Both the position numbers and the translations under genes were made by a program. From Arcobacter nitrofigilis DSM 7299 (GTDB taxonomy: Bacteria; Campylobacterota; Campylobacteria; Campylobacterales; Arcobacteraceae), in NCBI RefSeq assembly GCF_000092245.1, contig NC_014166.1:2852001-2916000 (forward strand): 64,000 bases of DNA, in the 5' to 3' direction. Under the pieces are notes generated by a model. The model saw only the letters and a list, made by a program, of their open reading frames with translations, had not been told where the DNA came from and searched no databases. Positions 9,708 through 19,106 of this stretch are shown here, piece by piece (position 1 is the first letter of the stretch; every line of letters begins with the position of its first letter).

Positions 9708-10874
9708 ATGGCGAAAAGAAAACCCCAAAGACGTAAAAAAGCTAGTAAAAAAACCTATAAATTTTCTACAATAAATAAATTTTTAGCCCTATTACTATTT
9801 TCTTTACTAGTAACCTTAACAGCATATTTTATTCTTTTAAAAAATCATAATGATAAAGTAAATGAATCAACAAAAATACAAAAAGAGAAAATAAAGCATG
9901 CCGATGAAAATAATATTGATAAAATCATTGAAGAGTATAAAAAAACTGCAAAAAATACTATAGTTGATAAATACGAAGAATATAACAAAGAGTTTGAAAA
10001 TGAATACATTCATCCAATCGAACCTCAAAAAAAAGAAGCTGATTTAAAAGAAAAAAATGAAGAAATACAATCTGTAGAAAAAAAAGTTTTCCCAGAAAAT
10101 AAACAAACCTTAGAAAAACAAAATGCACAACAAAAACCACTTCTACCAGCCTTAGAAGAAGGAATGATCCATAAAGAAGTTGAAAAGAATAAAGAAAAGA
10201 TTGTAACTAAAAGCTCTAATAAACCAAAACTTTCAATTGTAATTGATGATGTTACTCTTCAATCTCAAATAAATCGTATCAAAGATATTGGATACACTAT
10301 TAATATATCTTTAATGCCTCCCACAAAAGGACATAAAAACTCTGCTCGTATTGCAAAAAATTTACCCTTTGCGTTGGTTCATTTTCCATTACAAGCTGGG
10401 ATTACTAGTATTAAATTTGAAGAACAAAATACACTAAAAGTGGGTGACTCTTATGAAAAAATTGAAAAAAGAGTTGCACAAATTAGAAAATGGTATCCAA
10501 AAATAAAATATACAAATAATCATACAGGAAGTGTTTTTACTTCTGATAAAACATCAATGGAATATTTAATAAAAGCTCTTAAAAAATATAATTTCCAATT
10601 TATAGATAGTAGAACAACTTCCCATAGTGTAGTAAGAGAAGTAACTAAAGAGTTTGGAATGCCATATATTGCTAGAAATATATTTTTAGATAATAATAAA
10701 GACTTTAACTATATTCAAAACCAACTAAAAAAAGCTATAAGAATAGCAAAAAAAACAGGTTCAGCAATAGCTATTGGGCATCCCTATCCTATTACTATGG
10801 AAGTATTAAAAAAGTCTAAATACCTATTAAAAGATTTAGATTTAGTATATATAAATAAATTGCCTATACACTAA
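9708..10874 (+). CDS. Divergent polysaccharide deacetylase family protein (YibQ/DUF610-like)
   Basis: A 388-residue membrane-anchored protein. The N-terminus is very Lys/Arg-rich, followed by one membrane helix (about residues 26-46). A long Lys/Glu-rich coiled or disordered spacer (about 50-165) precedes a C-terminal NodB-like barrel beginning at KPKLSIVIDDV (about 173). In the family the fold of carbohydrate deacetylases is kept but the substrate is unknown; IDD, HFPLQA and NNHTGS here match that divergent branch. The topology places the catalytic domain in the periplasm, where it may act on peptidoglycan or other glycans (inference). It begins 43 bases after ilvC. Confidence 0.85.
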   Translation: MAKRKPQRRKKASKKTYKFSTINKFLALLLFSLLVTLTAYFILLKNHNDKVNESTKIQKEKIKHADENNIDKIIEEYKKTAKNTIVDKYEEYNKEFENEYIHPIEPQKKEADLKEKNEEIQSVEKKVFPENKQTLEKQNAQQKPLLPALEEGMIHKEVEKNKEKIVTKSSNKPKLSIVIDDVTLQSQINRIKDIGYTINISLMPPTKGHKNSARIAKNLPFALVHFPLQAGITSIKFEEQNTLKVGDSYEKIEKRVAQIRKWYPKIKYTNNHTGSVFTSDKTSMEYLIKALKKYNFQFIDSRTTSHSVVREVTKEFGMPYIARNIFLDNNKDFNYIQNQLKKAIRIAKKTGSAIAIGHPYPITMEVLKKSKYLLKDLDLVYINKLPIH

Positions 10875-10884
10875 ATATTCTTTA

Positions 10885-11367
10885 TTACTTTGTAAAAACA
10901 AAACTCTTTGGGATAGCTGGACAATTACCAATTATGGAAAAATCAGTTCCACGACCATTTTGTAATTGTTTCATATTTATGCCTAAAGCTGTAGTTTTAT
11001 CTTTTGTTTTTGATTTTTCATCCCTAAAAACCCATACTTCATAAAAATAAGGATTATCATGTAATACAACTCTTTTCTCAACTAAATCAAATTCTGTATA
11101 ATCACACTTAAGATAAATATTTCTCATAATATCATTAAATAATACTTCTGAAGAGACTATACTTTTCCCCTTTTCTCCTCTTATTTTTGTATTAGAATAA
11201 TAGCTTGCCCTATTAGTATCTTTGTACTTTACAAATTCATATGGTTGATTTGTATTCTCAATTTTTTTATTCATAGATGAAATAGCAGTATTCTGCAAAC
11301 TATTAGAACAACCAGTAAAAAAAGTAATCATACATAATAATCCCATGTTAAAAATAACATTTTTCAA
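10885..11367 (-). CDS. Small lipoprotein of unknown function
   Basis: A 160-residue protein with a lipoprotein signal: a hydrophobic N-terminus ending in the lipobox FTGC (Cys20), so the mature protein is lipid-anchored. The rest is a soluble mixed alpha/beta domain with no motif I recognise. It stands alone, convergent with the deacetylase gene (10 bases apart) and upstream of nothing obvious. A leader ribosome site (AAGGAG) precedes the ATG. Function cannot be assigned. Confidence 0.75.
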   Translation of the reverse strand: MKNVIFNMGLLCMITFFTGCSNSLQNTAISSMNKKIENTNQPYEFVKYKDTNRASYYSNTKIRGEKGKSIVSSEVLFNDIMRNIYLKCDYTEFDLVEKRVVLHDNPYFYEVWVFRDEKSKTKDKTTALGINMKQLQNGRGTDFSIIGNCPAIPKSFVFTK

Positions 11368-11505
11368 AATAGCTCCTTATAAGTGGTACTTTAATTGTAC
11401 TATCAATAGTTTTAAAGATTTAAGATTATTATTAATTTTTACTTATTATATTTATATCTGTTTTAAAGTGAGTATATTAAAAGAAATAGGAAATAGTCCT
11501 ACTTC

Positions 11506-13374
11506 TTAAAATTTTTTATTACCTAAATCTGAAACCATCTCTTTTGCTATGGAATCAGTTTTTAATGCAATACTTTTAGTTTGAGCTGCAATACTTGCAT
11601 TTTTTTGTGTTTGTTTGTCTAATAAATTAACTGCATCATTTATTTGAAAGATACCTTGTTCTTGCTCTTTTGAAGCTTTTGCAATATCTTGAATGATATC
11701 AGTTGTTTTGCCTATATTTATTAATAGTTCTTCATAACCTATACTCATCTTGTCACTAATAGTTTTTCCATATGTTGCTTTTGATGTCGCTTGTTGAACT
11801 ATATTTTTTATCTCTCTTGCTGCTTCGGCACTTCTTGTTGCCAAGTTTCTTACTTCCCCCGCAACAACTGCAAATCCTTTTCCAGCCTCACCTGCAGTTG
11901 CTGCTTCTACTGCTGCATTAAGACTTAAAATATTTGTTTGGAATGCAATTTGATCAATTACACCTATTGCTTCATTTATAGTATTAACTTGTTGTGAAAT
12001 CTCAGTCATAGCCAAACTTGTATCTTTTGATAACTCTTGTCCTTCTTTTACAGAGATATTAACTTCATTGGCAAAATTTGACATTTGAATTACATTGTTT
12101 GAATTACTTTTTACTGTTGCTGTAATCTCTTCTAAAGCGGCTGCTGTTTCTTCTAGTGAAGCAGCAGCTTCGTTAGAACTTATATTTAAATCATTAACAT
12201 TTTGGATTAAAGATGCTGAAGAACTTTCTAATATTTTCCCTACACTTAATGATTGACTTAATAAAGTTGAAATAACTTCTCCTAATTTATTTATTGCAAT
12301 AGAAACTTCTGAATATGCATCTGGAACCTTTGCTCTAAAATCATGATTTTTATAACTTTCTAAAACATCTAAAAGAACAGGGATATTTTTTGCAATCGTT
12401 TTTTCTAAATCATTTTGCATACTTGTTAAAATCTCTTTTAATTCAATCAATGATTTTGTCTGAGTACTTTTATCAATTTTAGCTACAAGATTACCAGCAC
12501 CAATCTCTTTTGCAAATCTTGCAATATCTTTTACAAACTCATCATCTTCTTTAATTGATAATTCAACTATATGTATATTTGTATTAATTGTTTTTGCCAT
12601 TTCACCTAATTCATCTTTAGTATCTAAATCTATCATTGATGAATTAGCGCTTTTTTTATTTAAAAAATCAAAAAAGTCTTCAAGTCCAGTTCTAACTTTA
12701 TTTACTGATTTAACAATTTGATTAGAAATTAAAAAAGCTATTAATACTCCAATTATCAAAGATACAATTAATACAGAAATCATAACATATGAAAAACTAC
12801 TTGCTACTGCTCTAGCTTTTGGTGTTGCTATTTGATTTTTATTTTCTTCATAATCTATAAACTCATTTATTTCATTTAACCAAGTTCTTAAATTACCTTT
12901 TGCATGTGTTATCAATAAATCTTTTGCTTCTTCATCTTTATTATTACTTTTTAATTCAATAATTTTGGATATTAAAGGAAGAGTTTTAGCTTCTGTTTCA
13001 TTGATTCTTTCTAAAATCTCTTTTTCTTTATCATCTACATTTAAACCTTTATCAAATATTTCTTTTAAAGGTTTTGCTGATTCTATATAATAAGCTTCCA
13101 ACCTTTTTATATTTGCATATGATGTTTTAAATAATTCATCATCTTTATTTTTTGCTAATACTAAGTCTCTAATTGCAATTGCTCTATCATGAACACTTCC
13201 TCTAAAATTTATAGCATACCTTTGTTTTATAGAATTTACTTCTACAATTTGATTCAAGGTATTATCAATAAAATTTACTTTGAAAATACTAATAATAGTA
13301 ATAATGATAATAATTGTTATCATAACAAAGAAACCTGAGTAAAGCTTTTTTGAAATTGTCATGTTTTTAAACAT
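11506..13374 (-). CDS. Methyl-accepting chemotaxis protein
   Basis: A 622-residue transmembrane chemoreceptor. The first helix is at about residues 12-32, followed by a helical periplasmic domain of the four-helix-bundle type (about 33-190), the second helix at about 192-215, and a HAMP-like region. The cytoplasmic coiled coil contains the kinase-contact hairpin near IDQIAFQTNILSLNAAVEAATAGEAGKGFAVVAGEVRNLA. Ala- and Glu-rich helices on either side carry likely methylation sites (AAASLEETAAALEEI). No pentapeptide tether for CheR is present at the C-terminus (GNKKF). It stands alone; the ligand is unknown. The following amino-acid transport genes face away from it. Confidence 0.95.
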   Translation of the reverse strand: MFKNMTISKKLYSGFFVMITIIIIITIISIFKVNFIDNTLNQIVEVNSIKQRYAINFRGSVHDRAIAIRDLVLAKNKDDELFKTSYANIKRLEAYYIESAKPLKEIFDKGLNVDDKEKEILERINETEAKTLPLISKIIELKSNNKDEEAKDLLITHAKGNLRTWLNEINEFIDYEENKNQIATPKARAVASSFSYVMISVLIVSLIIGVLIAFLISNQIVKSVNKVRTGLEDFFDFLNKKSANSSMIDLDTKDELGEMAKTINTNIHIVELSIKEDDEFVKDIARFAKEIGAGNLVAKIDKSTQTKSLIELKEILTSMQNDLEKTIAKNIPVLLDVLESYKNHDFRAKVPDAYSEVSIAINKLGEVISTLLSQSLSVGKILESSSASLIQNVNDLNISSNEAAASLEETAAALEEITATVKSNSNNVIQMSNFANEVNISVKEGQELSKDTSLAMTEISQQVNTINEAIGVIDQIAFQTNILSLNAAVEAATAGEAGKGFAVVAGEVRNLATRSAEAAREIKNIVQQATSKATYGKTISDKMSIGYEELLINIGKTTDIIQDIAKASKEQEQGIFQINDAVNLLDKQTQKNASIAAQTKSIALKTDSIAKEMVSDLGNKKF

Positions 13375-13575
13375 ATATCCTCCATAAGATAATTTTTATC
13401 TTTTAATAAAATTTTTCTAATTATATACATCTTCTCTTAATTTATATTTAAAAATAATTATTTATATATAATGTAGTCATTACTATAAGCTTAAATACCT
13501 AATATTTAAACCAACATCTAACCATAAAATAAGTTTTTAATAGAGATAATATAACAAAACTTAAAAGGTAGTCAT

Positions 13576-14382
13576 ATGAAAAAACTTCTATTTGCAATCT
13601 TATCATCATTACTTGTATTTATTTTAGCAGGCTGTGGAGAAAATGAAAAAGAACAAAAAAGTGAAAAAAAGGTTTTAAAAGTCGGTATGGAATTAGCTTA
13701 TCCCCCTTTTGAAATGAGTGACAAAGATGGAAATCCATCTGGTGTTTCTGTTGACTTTGCAAAAGCCTTAGGTAAATACCTTGGACGTGATGTTGTTATT
13801 GAAAATATTGCTTGGGATGGTTTAATACCATCATTAAAAACTGGTAAAATAGATTTAATAATCTCTTCTATGACTATTACAGATGAAAGAAAAAAATCAA
13901 TTGATTTTTCTATTCCTTACGCCCAATCATCTTTAGCAATCTTAGCAAACAAAGATTCTGGTATTAAATCAATTGATGATTTAAATGTAAAAGGGAAAAC
14001 TGTTGCAGTTAAAAAAGGTTCTACTGGACATATTTATGCTAAAGAGCATTTACCAAATGCAAATGTACTTGTATTTGATAAAGAAGCTGCTTGTGTACTT
14101 GAAGTTGTTCAAGGTAAAGCTGATGGATTTATTTATGATCAATTAACTATTTATAAAAACTATGCAAAACATATGGATACAACTGTTCCTTTATTACAAC
14201 CATTCCAAAAAGATTTTGAATATTGGGGTGTGGCACTTAAAAAAGGAAGTCCTTTAAAAGCTGATGTTGATGCCTTTATTAAAAAAGCAAAAGAAGATGG
14301 TACTTTTGATAAACTTGCAAATAAATATTTAAGTGATGCAAAAAAGACTTTTGATAAACTGAATATTCCATTCTTTTTTTAG
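13576..14382 (+). CDS. Amino-acid ABC transporter substrate-binding lipoprotein
   Basis: A 268-residue periplasmic binding protein of the polar amino-acid family. Signal peptide with lipobox LAGC (Cys20). The mature domain opens with LKVGMELAYPPFEMSDKDG, the typical first strand and ligand loop, and contains GLIPSLKTGKIDLIISSMTIT and the DGFIYDQ hinge segment. An acidic or polar amino acid is the likely ligand but cannot be decided here. The TAG stop is followed, in the same reading frame, by the permease; the two genes form one unit. No ATP-binding subunit gene is adjacent. Confidence 0.93.
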   Translation: MKKLLFAILSSLLVFILAGCGENEKEQKSEKKVLKVGMELAYPPFEMSDKDGNPSGVSVDFAKALGKYLGRDVVIENIAWDGLIPSLKTGKIDLIISSMTITDERKKSIDFSIPYAQSSLAILANKDSGIKSIDDLNVKGKTVAVKKGSTGHIYAKEHLPNANVLVFDKEAACVLEVVQGKADGFIYDQLTIYKNYAKHMDTTVPLLQPFQKDFEYWGVALKKGSPLKADVDAFIKKAKEDGTFDKLANKYLSDAKKTFDKLNIPFFF

Positions 14383-14391
14383 GAAATTATT

Positions 14392-15183
14392 ATTAAACTA
14401 AAAGAGTTATTTATCCATGAACTAGGATATAAAAAAAAGAAAAAATTAAAACCAATAATTTATCTTTTTAACCTAGTTCTACTTATATTTGTTGTTGTCA
14501 TAACATTTTATTTCATGTTTAAAAATGTGTCCTACACATTTAACTGGGATAGTGTTTATGAATATAGACAAAAATTTATTGATGGTTTTATTATGACTAT
14601 CATAATATCTTTTTTCGCTCTTATTTTAAGTTTTATAATTGGTCTTTTTTTTACTTATGCCCAAAACTCAAAACTTCTAGTATTGCGATTTTTTTCTAGA
14701 TTTTATATTGAGATTATAAGAGGAACTCCTCTTTTAGTTCAGATTCTAATTTTCTTTTATGTATTTGCAAATAACTTAGGCTTTGAAAATAGATATATAG
14801 TTGGAACTATCATTTTAGCACTATTTGCAGGGGCTTATGTATGTGAGATAATAAGAGGAGCAATAGAATCAATTGAAATTGAACAATTTGAGACAGGTCT
14901 AAGTTTAGGAATGACAAATTATCAGATATATAGATATATAATCTTTCCCCAAGCCTTTAACAGAATGTTACCAGCACTAACAGGGCAATTTGCCTCTATA
15001 ATAAAAGACTCTTCTCTTCTATCAATTATCTCTATTAGTGAATTTACAATGAATGCCCAAGAAGTAAATGCTTATACCTATTCAACATTTGAAAGCTATA
15101 TTCCCTTAGCTATTGGGTACTTAATTCTTACTTATCCAATCTCTTATTACACTAAAAAACTTGAAAATAATGTACAAAAATAG
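14392..15183 (+). CDS. Amino-acid ABC transporter permease, probable ATT start
   Basis: HisM/GlnP-type membrane subunit. The core begins with FIDGFIMTIIISFFALILSFIIG and holds the EAA-loop signature EIEQFETGLSLGMTNYQIYRYIIFPQAF, which contacts the ATPase. From ATG 14515 the protein would have 222 residues, but the same frame stays open back to the upstream TAG and encodes a basic stretch (GYKKKKKLKP) plus an extra membrane helix (PIIYLFNLVLLIFVVVITFYFM). There is no ATG, GTG or TTG in that part. ATT at 14392 has AGGAAA 7 bases upstream; ATG 14515 has no ribosome site. I therefore chose ATT (263 residues). Translation could be coupled to the binding protein gene. Confidence 0.75.
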   Translation: MKLKELFIHELGYKKKKKLKPIIYLFNLVLLIFVVVITFYFMFKNVSYTFNWDSVYEYRQKFIDGFIMTIIISFFALILSFIIGLFFTYAQNSKLLVLRFFSRFYIEIIRGTPLLVQILIFFYVFANNLGFENRYIVGTIILALFAGAYVCEIIRGAIESIEIEQFETGLSLGMTNYQIYRYIIFPQAFNRMLPALTGQFASIIKDSSLLSIISISEFTMNAQEVNAYTYSTFESYIPLAIGYLILTYPISYYTKKLENNVQK

Positions 15184-15211
15184 ATTTTAGACATCAAAGT
15201 TTATCTTATGA

Positions 15212-15217
15212 TATAAT
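15212..15217 (+). promoter_or_regulatory. Predicted -10 element upstream of dprA
   Basis: TATAAT in the context TTATGATATAATAAT, 27 bases before the dprA ATG, with ribosome site AGGAG following. Confidence 0.6.
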
Positions 15218-15243
15218 AATTTATATTATTATTTAGGAGTAAG

Positions 15244-16017
15244 ATGAATTCTATAATTGATTTTGAAATACCCGAATTACAAAACCTAGCAAAGCCAATA
15301 AAGACCTTGTTTTATAAAGGTAATACCAAACTACTAAAAAAGCCAAAAATATCCATTGTGGGCACCAGAAGAACATTAAACTATACACAATTTACCACAC
15401 ACCAATTAGCAACAAAACTCTCCCTTGCTGGAAATTGTATTGTAAGTGGTGGAGCAATTGGAGTCGATACTATTTCACACAGAGCTGCGGGAGTAAATAA
15501 TACTATTTTAGTAAGCCCATGTGGAATAAACTATAGGTATCCTGCAATAAATAAAAAGATTATAGAAGAGATAGAACAACAAGGTCTAGTACTTAGTTCC
15601 TTTGATGAAGATTTCAAAGCCACAAGATACAGCTTTGTATTAAGAAATGAGATAGTTGTTGCTTTAGGTGATATTTTAATTGTAGCACAAGCTGATTTAA
15701 ATAGTGGAAGTCTAAGAAGTGTTGAATATGCTTTAAAAATGCAAAAAGAGATTTTTGTACTGCCCCATAGAATAAATGAAAGCCAAGGAACAACTCTATT
15801 GGCAAAAAAAGGTTTGGCAAAAATTATTTATGATATAGATGAATTTGTAGAACAATATACAAGAACACCTATACAAAAAGAAAAAGATAACTTTTTAGAA
15901 TATTGTAAAAAAAACCCAACTTATGAAGAGGCTATTTTTAGATATCACTCTTTAGTGTATGAATATGAATTAAGTGGGAAGATTGAAGTAAAAAATGGCT
16001 TTATTACTCTTACTTAA
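15244..16017 (+). CDS. dprA: DNA-processing protein DprA
   Basis: Loads RecA on incoming single-stranded DNA during natural transformation. The 257-residue protein is the short Campylobacterota form: the extended Rossmann fold with VGTRRTLNYT near residue 40, SGGAIGVDTISHRAA near 80 (consensus SGxAxGID), ALGDILIVAQADLNSGSLRSVEYAL (consensus for nucleic-acid contacts) and the ending PxRINESQGTTLLAKKG. A winged-helix C-terminal domain is not evident. It stands alone, with its own promoter, and is convergent with nhaA (1 base between stops). Confidence 0.95.
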   Translation: MNSIIDFEIPELQNLAKPIKTLFYKGNTKLLKKPKISIVGTRRTLNYTQFTTHQLATKLSLAGNCIVSGGAIGVDTISHRAAGVNNTILVSPCGINYRYPAINKKIIEEIEQQGLVLSSFDEDFKATRYSFVLRNEIVVALGDILIVAQADLNSGSLRSVEYALKMQKEIFVLPHRINESQGTTLLAKKGLAKIIYDIDEFVEQYTRTPIQKEKDNFLEYCKKNPTYEEAIFRYHSLVYEYELSGKIEVKNGFITLT

Positions 16018-16018
16018 T

Positions 16019-17200
16019 TTATACTCCACAAACTTTTTTTGGTTTTGCAAATCGTAAAATCAGATAACCAAAAATCCCAGAAAAAAGTGAACCAATCAAA
16101 ATAGCTAGTCTATCAGTATAAAAATATCTTGTGTCATCTACAAAGGCTAAGGAATCAATAAACAAACTCATAGTAAATCCAATACCTGTTAAAACTGCTA
16201 TTCCGTAAATTTGAAGCCAACTTGTGCATTTTGGGATATTTGCAAGTTTTAGTTTTACTGCTATAAAACTAAACATGAAAACACCTAATTGTTTACCAAA
16301 AAATAGTCCCAACATAATACCAAGGGGAACACCATGAGTCATTTTAGTAAAATCAATTTCCCTTAAATCGACTCCCGCATTTACAAAAGCAAATAGTGGT
16401 AAAATAAAAAAAGCAACCCAATTATGTAAATTATGTTCCATATGTCTAACAGGAGAGTTTACTTTATCATCAGTTTTTGTTTTAAGTGGAATAGCAAAAG
16501 CTAAAATAATCCCTGCTAAAGTTGCATGAACTCCTGATTTTAGAACTGTAACCCACAATATAATTCCAACAATAAAATATAAAGAAATAGTTGAAATACC
16601 CATACGATTCATCACAAATAAAACAAAAATTATAAATAATGATACATATAAAACTTCAACTGATAAGTTTGAGGTATAAAATAAAGCTATGATTACAATC
16701 GCACCAATATCATCAATAATTGCTAATGCCATTAAAAATATTTTTAAAGAGACAGGTACTCTTTTTCCAAGTAGTGATAATATACCAAGGGAAAATGCAA
16801 TATCTGTAGCTGTTGGTATTGCCCACCCATTTAAAGCATTAGAATCATTTTGATTAAAAAAGAAGTATATCAAAGCAGGACAAAGCATCCCTCCAAGAGC
16901 AGCAAAAGCTGGCAGGGATATTTTAGACCAAGAAGAGAGATGTCCTTGTAGCAATTCTCTTTTTATTTCTAAACCTACAACTAAAAAGAATAAAGCCATA
17001 AGTCCATCATTTATCCACAAATAAAGTGGCTTATCTATGACTAAATCATTAACAGCAACATGAATAGGAATATGTAAAAAACTGTAGTAATATTCAGAAA
17101 GAAAAGAGTTTCTTAAAAGCAAAGCAAGGATAGTCACAAAGATAAGAATAATTCCTGATGATGTTTCACTCTTCATAAAATTATTAACTAAAATCTTCAT
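16019..17200 (-). CDS. nhaA: Na+/H+ antiporter NhaA
   Basis: Exports Na+ in exchange for H+ across the inner membrane. The 393-residue protein has about 12 hydrophobic helices, the family blocks VGLEIKRELLQGHLSSW, PTATDIAFSLGIL (the paired discontinuous helices) and ALAIIDDIGAIVIIALFYT, which contains the two adjacent Asp residues of the ion-binding site (Asp163/164 in E. coli). HATLAGIILAFAIPL near residue 220 is also typical. It follows murC on the same strand with 15 bases between. A functional NhaA suits a marine or salty habitat but is not proof. Confidence 0.97.
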   Translation of the reverse strand: MKILVNNFMKSETSSGIILIFVTILALLLRNSFLSEYYYSFLHIPIHVAVNDLVIDKPLYLWINDGLMALFFLVVGLEIKRELLQGHLSSWSKISLPAFAALGGMLCPALIYFFFNQNDSNALNGWAIPTATDIAFSLGILSLLGKRVPVSLKIFLMALAIIDDIGAIVIIALFYTSNLSVEVLYVSLFIIFVLFVMNRMGISTISLYFIVGIILWVTVLKSGVHATLAGIILAFAIPLKTKTDDKVNSPVRHMEHNLHNWVAFFILPLFAFVNAGVDLREIDFTKMTHGVPLGIMLGLFFGKQLGVFMFSFIAVKLKLANIPKCTSWLQIYGIAVLTGIGFTMSLFIDSLAFVDDTRYFYTDRLAILIGSLFSGIFGYLILRFAKPKKVCGV

Positions 17201-17215
17201 ATCTATCCTTTTGAA

Positions 17216-18526
17216 TTATTTAACTATATTCCTTAATTGATAAGTTATATCTCCAGCACCAACACCTACAACTATGCCTTCATTATATGTTTTTAAAACT
17301 TTATTATCTTTTATAATATCAATTGCACAATTTTTTGCAAGTATTTTATCAGCAAAAATTGGATTGTATTGTTTAAATGTTTCAGCAAAATCTATCTCTA
17401 AAACATGCTCCCCAGGAATAGTCCAAATAGGTAATATTACCAATTCATCACATCCTTTAAAACATCTTTTAAAACCTTCAAGGTTATCAAATGTTCGGCT
17501 ATATTTGTGTGGTTGCCAGATGATTACTCTTTTTTTAAGATTTTTAAGATTATCATAAAGCTCAACTGATTTTATAGTAGCTTCTATTTCTGTTGGATGG
17601 TGTGCATAATCATCTATTAAAACAAATTTTTCACACTTTTGCAAAATATCAAATCTTTTTTTAATTCCCTTATAGTTTTTAAGATTTGTTCTTATTTGTT
17701 CAACATCAAGCTCATTTAAAGCAGCTAATACAGCTAAAGAAGTATTAACAGCAATATGATAACCAAAACCCCAAACTTCAAAATATCCCAAATCTTTTAG
17801 CTCAAATTTAGTATAAGGTTCATCATCTTGTAAAATATAAGAGATATTTTTTATATCAACACTTGGATAAAGTTCAGTTGCATCCTCTATGCCAAGTTTT
17901 TTAATATATTCATCTTCTGCATTTATAACTTTTTTTGTTCCAAGATTTATGAACTTTTTGTATGTATCAAAAAATTTCTCATAATCATAATTATAATATT
18001 CCATATGCTCAGGTTCAGCATTTGTAACAATTGAACAATAAGGATTTGAAAGTATAAAGCTAGCATCACTCTCATCAGCTTCAAAGGCTACTATTCCATT
18101 TTTGTATCTAAAGTTTGAACCAAAATCTTTTGATATAGCTCCAATAATTGCAGTACAATCTAAAATAGAAGCTAAAATAGATGTAGTAGTTGACTTTCCA
18201 TGAGCTCCTGCTACACAATAATTCTTTCTATCTCCAAGAACTATTGGCAAAGCCTCTTTTCTTGATAATGTTCTTATTTGTCTAATTCTTGATTCTATTA
18301 ATTCAAGATTTTCATCGGTTACTGCTGCTGAATATATTACTATCTCTGGATCTTTTATATTTGAAGCACTTTGGGGAGAATAAACTTTTACTCCTTCAGC
18401 CTTTAATTCATCTGTAATTGGTGTTTCTTTCATATCAGAACCACTAACTTCATGACCACTATGTTTTAAAAATCTTGCTAAGGCAGAAAGACCTATTCCA
18501 CCAATTCCTATAAAATGTATTCTCAT
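17216..18526 (-). CDS. murC: UDP-N-acetylmuramate--L-alanine ligase
   Basis: Adds the first amino acid, L-Ala, to UDP-MurNAc in peptidoglycan synthesis. The 436-residue protein has the MurC Rossmann opening HFIGIGGIGLSALARFLKHSGHEVSGSD, the ATP loop GAHGKSTTTSILASIL near residue 108, and DDYAHHPTEIEATIKSVE, the MurC C-terminal signature. It lies at the end of a minus-strand group (DapC-like, hypothetical, murC, nhaA), with a 1-base gap from the hypothetical upstream. Confidence 0.97.
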   Translation of the reverse strand: MRIHFIGIGGIGLSALARFLKHSGHEVSGSDMKETPITDELKAEGVKVYSPQSASNIKDPEIVIYSAAVTDENLELIESRIRQIRTLSRKEALPIVLGDRKNYCVAGAHGKSTTTSILASILDCTAIIGAISKDFGSNFRYKNGIVAFEADESDASFILSNPYCSIVTNAEPEHMEYYNYDYEKFFDTYKKFINLGTKKVINAEDEYIKKLGIEDATELYPSVDIKNISYILQDDEPYTKFELKDLGYFEVWGFGYHIAVNTSLAVLAALNELDVEQIRTNLKNYKGIKKRFDILQKCEKFVLIDDYAHHPTEIEATIKSVELYDNLKNLKKRVIIWQPHKYSRTFDNLEGFKRCFKGCDELVILPIWTIPGEHVLEIDFAETFKQYNPIFADKILAKNCAIDIIKDNKVLKTYNEGIVVGVGAGDITYQLRNIVK

Positions 18527-18527
18527 C

Positions 18528-19106
18528 TTAGTCCAACAAATATTTTAAATTTTCATATTCTGTTTCTAAAATAGCACTATTCTCTTCTAAAAACTCTTTT
18601 GTTTTAAAATTAAATGAAACAATAAAATAACCATATTTTTCATCTACAGCAGTTGTTGAATTATTTACATTTTCTTCATAAAACTTATCCAAATCAAAAT
18701 CTTTTGAACAAGCAATCAAGTGCACATTTAAAGCATTACATAAAAGTTCATCTTCTATAATATTTGATAAAACAAAAAATAGCTCTTTTGCACCCTTTAG
18801 GTCATTATAACTCCATTTTTCAATAGCATGCTCATAAAATGCTCTAGTGTAATAAAGTCCATCACTTTCTAAAGTTATTTTTTTACCACTATTTACTATA
18901 TCCTCAACATTTTCAAAAGAGATTTTTAAAATATTTTCATAAACAGTATTTATCTTTTCTTCATCTAAGTCCAAAATCAATAAAGAATCTAAAACTTCAT
19001 AAAGCGCAGAGATATTTTTACTCTCTATTGCATCATCTTTTGTTTTTTCTAAATAATTCAAAAACTCTGGGTTTGTTCTAGCTTCGTGTAACTCTTCGTT
19101 AGTCAT
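18528..19106 (-). CDS. Hypothetical protein, acidic and helical
   Basis: A 192-residue protein rich in Glu, Leu and Asn with predicted helical character throughout and no signal peptide or membrane segment. It opens MTNEELHEARTNPEFLNYLEKTKDD and repeats short helix pairs, which suggests an alpha-solenoid-like fold (inference). It overlaps the aminotransferase gene by 8 bases upstream and is 1 base from murC downstream, so it belongs to a cell-wall-precursor operon. I do not recognise the family. Confidence 0.75.
   Translation of the reverse strand: MTNEELHEARTNPEFLNYLEKTKDDAIESKNISALYEVLDSLLILDLDEEKINTVYENILKISFENVEDIVNSGKKITLESDGLYYTRAFYEHAIEKWSYNDLKGAKELFFVLSNIIEDELLCNALNVHLIACSKDFDLDKFYEENVNNSTTAVDEKYGYFIVSFNFKTKEFLEENSAILETEYENLKYLLD

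Noticed and set aside
9958-10140. Minus-strand frame inside the deacetylase gene
   Set aside because: It is the complement of a Lys/Glu-rich segment, giving Phe/Leu-rich nonsense; no ribosome site.
14515-15183. Permease starting at ATG 14515 (222 residues)
   Set aside because: It would cut off an open, hydrophobic in-frame helix and has no ribosome site. The earlier ATT with AGGAAA is the better model, though not certain.
15850-15870. TATACAA half-site inside dprA
   Set aside because: Single arm in coding sequence with no partner arm; not an operator.
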